Source: Hysterangium stoloniferum
Lineage: Eukaryota; Basidiomycota; Agaricomycetes; Hysterangiales; Hysterangiaceae
Length of the DNA: 64,000 nt
Assembly: GCA_015178975.1 (NCBI GenBank)
Contig: WHVD01000040.1
Span: forward strand, 1 to 64,000
Direction: 5' to 3'
Positions within the stretch are counted from its first letter, which is position 1, and the number at the start of each line of letters is the position of its first letter. Positions 55,195-64,000 of the stretch are shown here, one piece after another. The translations under genes and the position numbers were made by a program. The notes beneath the pieces were generated by a model. That model worked only from the letters and a program-made list of their open reading frames with translations, did no database searches and was not told where the DNA came from.

Positions 55195-57135
55195 CTAAAC
55201 GCCGTTGTACACTTGCGCCTTCCTAATGTCTGTCACTGAGTCCTCTCTCAGTGTTTCGACTTCCTTCGTGATAGTGACTCCATACGGCCCATCGTGCTTC
55301 CCGAAAGCAACCCTGTTAGATCGTGGTAGTCCCAGTTCATATGACGCAGTAGCGCTCTAGAGAAGGGAGAAATCCGTTGGGGAGAAATGGACAGCAAAAT
55401 GAAAACTCCTCACCTGCCGAGTGCGCGATGTAGTTCCAGTTTGACTCGACGTCTGTACCTACGTTAAGATATATTTCAATGCCAAATTGGGACATCTACT
55501 TACCTGCGTCCCACGCATTAGTTCGCGATCGTCGCTGAATAGCGCGTTTGGAGGCATATTTGTATTTGATAGCGTGGTATTCCATCCGGCCCGCGCATTT
55601 AGCGACGACATGAGGGCGTTTGTGTATAGTTTCGACAGCGGGAAATCCCAGGCAAAATTGCTGTTTGAGGAGGATTAATTAGTAACTATCCCCGCTGGAG
55701 AAAACATTCGATTGTACATAGCAGAATGCTAAGAAGAGATCTGTTTAGATCTTCTCGTGCGGAAATGTCACTGCGGACGTACTGGTAGCACGAGGAAACA
55801 CACGACATCCAAAATTGCAAACAGAGCTGTGATTAGGCCTGTCTGTACTGTCAAACGGATGATCTGGTGATGACGTCATTGACGTCGGGTCCCCCAGGAG
55901 GAGTGGGAATATACCTTTCTAATGGCATTATCAGTGCCAGTGTACCCAGTTTTCCTGCGTGACTATCAAACAAGCGAGTGGTCACACCCCAATTTTCTTC
56001 TCAAGGCAGGTGGAGACATACCAGAGAAACGGTAAGTGAAATAGTGATGAGAACATCTACAACGGCCGTGGCAACGAGCCACATAACCGCGGGCCAGTGC
56101 AATTCAGGTTTCCTGGCAAATACTCGCACAACCGAAATGGTGTGTGTCAACCAGACAGCGCCTCCTACACATCGCAGCGATAAGCCTCGCTTGACCTCAA
56201 GTCGGATGGAATACTACCTACCAAGAGATATAATAGAGAAAAAGCAGATAATCAAGGCCAGCAGGGTTGATTGACTGATCAGACGAATCCGCCATGCAAT
56301 GAATATTTGAACGGGCGTTGAAATTGCAACCTGTAAATGTTCAATAAGTAGTGATACTAAGTTGGAATATCATTTCAAGGCGCACCGTCACTACAGGTTC
56401 TATCGCGATAGTTAGGTTAAAGTGTCAGGATCATAAAGGTAACGTACCTGCGTAAAGGCCTTTTACACACACGCTTTATTCGTCATATCTCAAAAACAAA
56501 TAGTGTTACTCACCCAATGGGAAAAATTTCGTCGCTGCTGGTGTTGCTAAAACAGCATGATTGTAGTCAAAATGATACTAACAGAGGCTCTGCTTGGGCT
56601 TACCATATTCTAGAACCAACGGCTGGTACATCATTGCAATATCAAAACCCGTGTTGATTGTCTCCACGATGAGGAGATACATAATCTAGAAGCCTTCAAA
56701 AACTTGCCCGAGCACGAGGGACCAGAGCTCACAAAGCGCCGAATCCATGTTGCATCACTACATGAAATTGAGGAACAAAGAGAAAACAGACCTCCATAAT
56801 ACATACTTCTTGTATGACTGAAAGTAGACGAATATCTATTGATGTCAAGTTGAATTTGAAGGAATAGGGCTGCCAGGAATCTTTCTGAGACGAACCTGGA
56901 CGAGCATGATCTAGTACGATAACCATTAGTTCGGCAATTCTGATCGAGACAATTCATTACATACCCCATATAATATAGCATTTGCGTAGGTGCCTAGTAC
57001 CATGTTATGAGCGACACATAACAATGACCACGGTGCTCACCTATTAACATAGGTCCAAACCTGCATTTCAGAGTCAATCAATATTTGTGGAAAACAATTA
57101 CAAGTAAATACTTACAGCAATTCTACTGACGCCAT
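55195..57135 (-). CDS. seven-helix membrane protein, agaricomycete DUF6534 type
   Basis: Many short exons (about 14), read from ATG at 57133-57135 to TAG at 55195-55197. Joined pieces in order: FGPMLIGTYANAILYGIMLVQ (helix 1, split by introns), FVYFQSYK, YLLIVETINTGFDIAMMYQP (helix), a middle helix pair, HTISVVRVFARKPELHWPAV, a further helix, RLTVQTGLITALFAILDVV, and the family hallmark SKLYTNALMSSLNARAGW. It ends with a polar tail. I assign it to the DUF6534 family from memory of that hallmark. Function is unknown; a plasma-membrane location is likely. Exon borders near 56460-56400 are the least sure. Confidence 0.8.
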
Positions 57136-58440
57136 GACGGACTAATCAAAATAAATACGAAATTTCAGTGAGAATATCGCTCCACGATGTTGGCTAGAAA
57201 TTGTGGAAACCGACGCCGTTCGAGCTGGGGTGTGTGCGGACGGCAAGGAACAACCAGTGTTCAGAAGCAGTGTATGGCGCTTGAATTGGACGAAAGGGAT
57301 ACTGCGCTTCATGTCGGGTCGGAGTTTTCATATATGTATGTCGGAATGGTAGAGTTTCCAGATTGGATCCAGTCACACAATACCGCCGATAGTTCTGCTG
57401 GAGATCAAATAAACATTAGCCGATGCGTCAAGTAGGAAGACATTTCATGAGACATAAAGCAACATAGTAATGGCAAAAATATGATAACCTCTCAATTCCG
57501 ATACATATGTATAAACACCAAAATTAACTCGAAGAAATGTGGCACAACCCGATTTAGGCGGTATGCAGCCACGATTCGATCGTGATCGTCGTCAAGTTTT
57601 CCAGAAGCAGTTTACACCGACAAAGCACCAGATCCCATGTGGAACTACAGCAGCTTTTCTTCTTTTTTTCTTTTTTTGTAGAGCACACAGGCGCCCCGGG
57701 TAAGCAGCCCGGCTCCTCTGAAGGAAACATAGATCATTCATTTAAGGAAGCATTGGATTTTTCCAGAACCGGAATATCCCGTTGATCACGTGAAATTCCT
57801 GTGGCGTGATCTGCATCCTAAGTAGGAAAACATCACCGTATAACATAAGTCCTTGGCAAAGATCTGCTGATTTTCCAAGAGATTGGCTCACGCCGGGTCA
57901 CTTCCCGTCAGCCGGAATATTCACGTGACTTCTTGAATGTATTGACATACTTGCCCCCCACTACTGTCGTCGTGACTAGTGGTTCATGTCGCGCTTCAAC
58001 AGGTAATTGCCTCTCACGTAGTGAGTTAAATGATATACAATTTTTTGGTTTTAAATGTCAATGTGATTACATAAGTATACAATGTTTTTATGTAAAATAT
58101 GAGTATTACATAAATTATTTTGGGCGGAGAAATTACTTCTGGCGACAGAACTGTCTGATCCTCAGAGTTCACACCATTCTGTTTTCTATATCTCAAGGAT
58201 CTTCTCTGACGTCAATGCTTTTCACCAAAACCGTCCTTCTGTTTCCCACCTCGAATTTAGCTTGAAAATTGAGATCTCCGTTAGCACATCTTCAAGCACA
58301 GGCACTATTCCCGTCCTCCAATCCCTACACATGACGCCTGTGATTTCACCTGGATTTACGAAAATAGGTAGCGGCCATCTATTAAGCACGATATTATATT
58401 GCTCCGCTATTTCTTTGATCAAATTTTAATAGTTCATCTC
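57136..58440. other. intergenic; no gene supported
   Basis: Short frames occur on both strands (57187-57435 plus, 58222-58422 minus) without recognisable motifs. A T-rich run lies at about 57655-57679. Confidence 0.45.
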
Positions 58441-58462
58441 CTTTCTTGGGACAGTCAGTGGA

Positions 58463-58484
58463 AGGCTGCCATCAATTTCAGCCT
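58463..58484 (-). other. conserved stem-loop, copy 4 of 4 (diverged)
   Basis: On the minus strand AGGCTGAAATTGATGGCAGC followed by CT; stem AGGCTG with one bulge, preceded by CCTATCAATGCCTGG, similar to the segment E context. Confidence 0.4.
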
Positions 58485-60266
58485 CACTAAGTCTGAATCC
58501 AGGCATTGATAGGACTCAAGTATATTTTCCTTTAAACAGAGATGGCAGTACATGATAGTGACAATAAGTAAATGATAATGAAAAAACTGTAAGCCTGGCC
58601 ACCTTACCACATACATCATCACCAACCTCTCCCATCAACCAGTCATTGTTCCGCTACTTGATTGTTAAGTAGAGCCCTTGTGCCTGATCATGTGGTTCTT
58701 TGTTCTCCTGCCACATTCACCTTGACTACATAAAAACCCATATCCTATAGTGATAGAATCAATCTTCTCTTCGACCATTAATCCTTTCCCCACTCTTCCC
58801 TAGGGAACCTTGCATTCACCTTGTATCCTACTGATATTTAAAAATAAAGAAAACTTAGTCCTGTCTGTGTTGACTGAGTGAGGCTGATACTGACAGCCTT
58901 ACAAAAACTACTATATGATATGCATCTATCCTCATTATCTAAGGAAATGGATACTAAGTCTTAAGGTCTGTTCTAGTAAGCCTCACCAGGTTCACATCCT
59001 TCTCTGATTTGAGAAATACAGCATCCCCAACAGCCAAATTGGCAGACATGTGGGACCATTATGGCAGATGAATTGCAGCTTGGAGAACCACAATGAGTGA
59101 TGAAGATGATACCAGAGTGAGCTTACTGCTTGCTTCTAATTGTCCAATCCTAACTCCAACTCCAAATCTGTATCCTCATCCCAAACATTGGAACTAGAAT
59201 ACATAGCTGCCATTGAACTGAAGTGAGATGGATATTCATATGTGCCATAAGGTGACTCTTTGTTAGGACTGGGAAGCCTGCTGGGCCCTGGATTTTACCA
59301 TATTAGCACTTATCTCTCTTCTATAAGACAACCTGTAAACCAGAATCTGACTAGATATCTTTGGCCCTTTAGACACATGATCTTCACCCTGATCTATTCC
59401 TGAGCCTGTGTTAGGATCCTATCATTTTCAGACCCCCACAACTTGGTTTTACCCTTGTAACCCTCCAGCACCCTGTTATCAGTATCCCTGACCATGATGT
59501 CACTGCCTGCAGTGCCCTGACACCTGTGCCTCTGTAGATTACCTTTTTTTGCCATCCCATCCTCTCTCTGTCCTGACACTATCCCATCACCCATTCAATG
59601 TGTATGTTTTATTGCCACCTCACAACCTTTAAAATACTTGTGTTCATCACATGTAGCTCCAGTTTGATCCTTGTCTCTTTTCCCACTTGCTTTGACCCAT
59701 CATGACTTTCCACTTCCCTGATTCGCCTTCCAATCATCTGTCATACTTTTGTATCAAAGCCATATCATGTATGCTATAGTTCTTCAGTTTGAAGATCAAC
59801 TTAGATTACCCCTTTGTGTTTAAGCCCCTTTGCTTGCTCCTAATAATCTTGAAGACATCATCAGCCAGCTGTGACTCTTATCCTCATGACCCTTAGCATT
59901 TCGGCCTTCCAGTTGATTCAGCTAAGGAGGATATCTGAAAACTATTAAGTATATCAAATTTTAATATACTCTAAAGGTTATTTAAACATTTGGGATGTGA
60001 TTCAAACATAATTTGGGTTTTCAAACTTTGGGAATGTTTGAAGCTTATTTGTATATTATAAACAAAGCATCTTTCAGGACCTGAATAGATTATGAGAGAG
60101 TTCAGTAGATTAAAACATTAAGACTTTTAAAAAGCATATCCTTTTAATGGTCCATTTCATGCACATGTATGTCATTGACATCTCTAAATACATATGCATG
60201 TATTACATTGGAATGGGTCTGTCAATCTGAACATATTTCTACTTGATTCAACATATCTCAAGAATA

Positions 60267-60470
60267 CAGTGACCCAAAAAAGTGTCTGGATGTTTGGTGA
60301 AATTGGAAAGAGGGGTTCACAGCTCCAGAAATAAAATAGATAAAAATCAGACAAAATCAGAAGTAAGAGATATACATCTGACCTATATGATGACATAAGC
60401 ATGACACCATAGCAGGGGAGTAAAAAATGAACAATGGACATAGTGCATCTGGACACTATTTTTGCTCTTG
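60267..60470. mobile_element. Tc1/mariner-type MITE, second copy
   Basis: Closely resembles 25750-25970: after TA it begins CAGTGACCCAAAAAAGTGTC and shares GGTTCACAGCTCCAGAAAT and GAACAATGGACATAGTGC, ending with ATTTTTGCTCTTG before TA. Confidence 0.75.
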
Positions 60471-61456
60471 TAATTAACTACCAGTTTTTACCAGTTTCAG
60501 TATCTAGTGCATTGTGTTGCATGGTGGGAAGAGCCCACTCACAAGTGACTTGGATCCAAACTCATGAGTGTTTACACCTTCAAAACCTATACATATCTGC
60601 TATGGGTTTGTTCTCATGGATCACTGAGATCCACAAGTTTAAGGCTCACATGTTCACAAGCACTTACTGTATGCATTGTCATTGTCATGAGTCAGATTTT
60701 CTTGACACTTGTCAAATTATAATTGATAGTCTTCAACTATGACAAATACAAAGTCCCTCTTTCAGGGAAATATTATCTATCCTGTAGATGAAGTGTGAGG
60801 CCAAAAAAGGACACAAGGGGCTCACATATAGATTTCCTGAAGGGATTACTGAAGGATTGATGATATAAGATAATACAGTGAGATTATGACTAGAATTAGT
60901 AATACAAGCATGACAGAAAAGATATAATTATTTTTTGTACAGATTTTCTGACTGACTCCCCTTGCTCCTTTCATTGCTCTTTTATCCCTTTTAGCATAAA
61001 CAAATGGCTATTATATGACATAAGAATGAAATAATGACTGATGTCAAATTGAGTTAAATAGTGTTGAAAGAAAGTTGTGTCGAAGTGTTGAAGTCAAGTC
61101 AAAGTGTCAAAGTTGGGTCAAAGTATTGTCAGAAATGGTCTTGTAATTTTGTGATGGTTGTGACAATGGTCATCATTGCTGCTGAGTCCACTAATCCTTG
61201 GAGGTGGAATGAAACAGCGCAATGGGTATTTGAACATATTGTTGGTGAGTATTGTGATTGCCACCACAGGGTACTGGAGTACTTCACTGGATGGGTAAAA
61301 ACAAATAAATCTTGTTACAGACTTGCTTGATAGACATGAATGGCATCCTCAGTGAAAGTAACAATGTAAACTCAGTCACCATCATTAGTTTTTGGTCCAG
61401 TAAATTGAATTCAACACAGGAAAACTACTCAGTCCATGACAGCAGTTAGCACTCAT

Positions 61457-61790
61457 TGTTCCGGGATGATCCAATATTAGACACAGGATATAGCCAGTAA
61501 CCCAAGTTGATAACAATGCTAGGGAATATACATGGCCTAGCTACTCCTCTTATATAGCTGTGAGGGATTAGGGTAATCTATAGATAGCTATCAACTACTG
61601 TCCAGACTGGAGTACCCTATCAAGATAACAAGAATGCTATCAAGATAAGGTGTCATCATACTATCAGCTAATAATATGAGATAAGAGGAACAACAAGAAG
61701 GGATGTGTGCTAATGCTACCGGCCTGTATATGTACATACCAATAATAGCTAGAGTAAGTGGAAGACATGAACAGCTACACATCCTCTACA
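61457..61790 (-). repeat. copia-like LTR, reverse orientation
   Basis: 334 bp, TGTAGAGGATGTGTAG...CCCGGAACA on the minus strand, with a TATATAAGAGGAG promoter-like block. On the minus strand it is preceded by CAACAAGGGTGGG, a polypurine tract, so this is a 3' LTR and remains of the interior should lie to its right (61791 onward). Its flanks do not match. Confidence 0.6.
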
Positions 61791-62652
61791 CCCACCCTTG
61801 TTGAGTCTCTTAAGCCATCCATTCACAGCTCCGGGATGTTCATTGTTGTATCTGCACCAATAATAAGGGTTTGGAATATTTTATGAGACAACTATGTCAG
61901 AATATGTTGTCAATGATGGTAATGTTGAAGATACAAATGGTCCAAGTGAGCCAACTGGTGTGATACAACTGGAGAGCATATCTGTCCTGGCATATACACT
62001 GCAGTCATGCCATTGAACAATGTTTGATGGTCCAGTAGGCTTGCCAAAATGCTTCATCATTCCTACATGGGGATTAAGAATTCCCACTGGGAGAATGGAT
62101 AGATCAGTCCGAGTGGAAGGTTTCTTCCATTCTCAATGTCAATTTTGAGATTGTATAGTCAGCTTACTGAGAACATCCATGAAGTCATGAAGTTTCTCTG
62201 GGTCACCTTCCAGGTCTGCAATTAGCTCAGATGCCAGGGTGATTAAGCATCAGCTTGCAACTTTGGAAACCTTCCAATTTAGTAGCCCTAAACAGTTCCC
62301 AGATATTTGAGTTCCAAAAGGTCACTAGATCAGGTGTGCATACCTATGTAATGATAGGATTCTGAAATTTTTAAGATTTCAGCAGACCACACAATATCCT
62401 GAGTGTATACATATATAATGATTTTGACCCTCCACTTCAATAAATATATATGGGTATGTTGTAATATAATTTTAATATGCACGAATTTTGGAATAATTTC
62501 CCTGAGTGACAGCACACCCATCGCATTGCCAAGTCACTTCTGAGACAGTTAGATTTCTCAAACAAGATATCAAAATCATTCTGCGGAACAAGAAAATGCA
62601 ATACAATACTGCGCACATCTACTCCCAGCTTGAAGCCCAGCGATAATCGCAT
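61791..62652. other. possible retroelement interior and gene 3' flank
   Basis: Begins with the polypurine tract of the LTR at 61457-61790 in minus sense. No RT or integrase motif was recognised. The last roughly 300 bp are the 3' flank of the hydrolase gene. Confidence 0.35.
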
Positions 62653-64000
62653 TCACAAGATCCCAAAACCAACCATCGGGAAATTCCTCGACAAAGACCT
62701 CATAACTTCAAGTAGCTCTCTGTCCTCAAAGCTCAACGCGGATATTTCATCCTCAGCCTGTCCTTCTTTTCCAGAAACTTCAAAGAGCCTATCCTCAATT
62801 TCGCAAACTGTATCCTTGGGTGGTAAAATGCCATCGCGGAAGTAATTCCGAATGTGTTTTGACGCAGTAAGGGAGGTGCCTGCAAGGGAGCAGTGCTGGA
62901 TGTTTGAAAGGCGATCAGTAGGGAATTTGAAGTTGAGTGGGAGTGTGCTTAGAAGAATATTTCGGGAAAGGTGAATTAAGACATGGTGAATAGTGAATAG
63001 CGTAGGTAGAGTAGTGATGCCGTGCAGCGTAAAGTAGACTCACCCCAGGGGTATTAACAGTCAATAGGACGGAATTGGTGAATCCTGCGGAGGCCTTTCT
63101 TGCTCTTTTTTTTATTTATGAGATAAGTAAACATAACACTTCGGAAATTCGTTGTTAGATACATACGCCATGAGTGGTGTGACGGGATCTGTTTGTGGGC
63201 GAAGAGGGATATTGATTAACTTTTATTTGTTCAAGCATAGAAAGAAGGAATTAGTCGATTACCCATGGTATTCCCGATAATGAGGAGAGGGAAGCTAGTG
63301 TTTCCTGTGAATGGACCTGGAGAGAATAAACGAGTGAGTGGTTTTCACAATGAATAAATAGTATAAGTGGCCCAGGGCCAGGAACTAACCAGTAAAAATC
63401 TCCTTCGCTGTGATTTCCCATCCGCTAGGGAAGTCATAAGTATCAACAGTTTCTGAGACGGAATAGCATAAGAATACGAACAGACACGGAAGTCTGGTCG
63501 TCTGTGCCCAAACATCATTGAAAACCGAGAGTTTCCCCAACTCCTCTGTATAATTCATAAATGCCTCCAATGTCCTCGTAGCATTCAACCCCTCTCCACA
63601 CATCACAGCATGTCCCGCCTCCTGAACCGGCATTGAAGCCGCGCTAGTCGAATTGCTGGGACACGTCGGCTGCATCTTCCCTTTGGCCTGAAGATGAAGA
63701 TCTAATATTGGCCTCCCATCACCTTTCTCTAATGCTGCCATAGCCAGCATAAATGCCTTTAAAGACGTAAATGGGTTATATAACGCGCGGAACCACAATG
63801 ATTTAAGCACGCCTGATGATATGATGCCGAAAGTGGAATTGGAGCCCAAGACGGGAAGAGGGGTGGCTTGGATCGTGTTGTAGATATTTTGAATTCGGGA
63901 AGATACAAGAGCCGGCGTAGGGGCGTGAAGGGGGCAGGAGGGGCCAGATGCGACACATTGAGTAGTGAAGTATGTGAGTATTTTGTCGGTGTCGATGAGA
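62653..64000 (-). CDS. alpha/beta hydrolase with TAP-like C-terminus, 5' end off window
   Basis: The first coding block runs in from the right edge (IDTDKILTYFTTQCVASGP) through GIISSGVLKSLWFRALYNP and a Ser/Gly-rich stretch to VWAQTTRLP. After introns come GWEITAKEIFTGPFTGNTSF, PLLIIGNTM, DPVTPLM (the catalytic Asp region), GFTNSVLLTVNTPG, then HCSLAGTSLTASKHIRNYF (the catalytic His). The acidic tail ends VGFGIL at TGA 62653-62655. The PLLIIGNT/DPVTP/HCSL order is that of the TAP-like C-terminal domain of secreted fungal hydrolases and tripeptidyl-type peptidases. The Ser nucleophile, and any signal peptide, would lie in the missing part. Confidence 0.85.

Larger units (their letters stand above)
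58441..61456. other. CpG-poor repeat block, largely unassigned
   Basis: CpG is rare by eye through this stretch and TG/CA abundant. Apart from the stem-loop at 58463 and the MITE at 60267, I could not assign any part. It is probably old methylated transposon sequence. Confidence 0.4.

Noticed and set aside
57655..57679. T-rich run near 57.66 kb as a LINE tail
   Set aside because: No LINE coding sequence or target duplication is seen beside it.
1..64000. Ascomycete (truffle-like) origin, suggested by the repeat density
   Set aside because: The kinase family, the DUF6534-type protein and the hydrolase are agaricomycete in character, and the decay pattern is CpG-based rather than RIP-like.

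Overview
The window reads as nuclear DNA of a filamentous basidiomycete, most likely an Agaricomycete. The basis is gene content: a protein kinase of the type expanded in mushroom-forming fungi, a seven-helix membrane protein whose C-terminal signature (SKLYTNALMSSLNARAGW) is typical of the agaricomycete DUF6534 family, an alpha/beta hydrolase with a TAP-like C-terminus, and many roughly 50-nt GT-AG introns. No species can be named from the sequence. About two thirds of the window is nested transposable elements. Ordinary genes are confined to about 17.4-18.5 kb and 51.8-64 kb.

Layout. 1-10.04 kb: a young Ty3/gypsy chromovirus with one 2361-residue Gag-Pol frame and an extra 304-residue frame between pol and the 3' LTR; its 5' LTR is cut by the window edge. 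10.04-17.4 kb: decayed LTR pieces, a complete but stop-riddled Tc1-like element (12187-13788), a truncated Tc1 relative, an unrecognised 180-residue ORF and a spliced DD34E transposase gene. 17.4-18.5 kb: an HNH-domain gene with a tRNA-like sequence apparently inside an intron. 20.5-32.3 kb: small non-autonomous LTR elements (one a 1.35-kb gag-only element with a solo LTR inside its own LTR), MITEs, a decayed Tc1 copy, a solo LTR inside a MITE-like unit, and a gypsy gag remnant.

32.3-50.3 kb: the most unusual part. A unit of about 6 kb carries a protein kinase gene and a coiled-coil/C2H2 zinc-finger gene, head to head across about 0.5 kb. It occurs twice in opposite orientations (copy A 33.3-37.2 kb, copy B 44.0-47.8 kb). 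Both copies keep the same kinase exon lengths and intron phases. The flanking segments show that the unit was tandemly repeated before it was inverted. A 3.26-kb LTR element with a perfect 5-bp target duplication, itself inside a LINE remnant, has inserted into copy A's flank.

50.3-64 kb: a 10-exon Dal5-type MFS transporter, the DUF6534-like membrane protein gene, a CpG-poor repeat block with a MITE and a copia-like LTR, and the 3' part of an alpha/beta hydrolase gene running off the right edge.

The conventional genes show no obvious shared pathway. The only evident functional coupling is the kinase and zinc-finger pair, which shares a promoter region and has been duplicated as a unit. All gene models were spliced by eye; exon borders are predictions.
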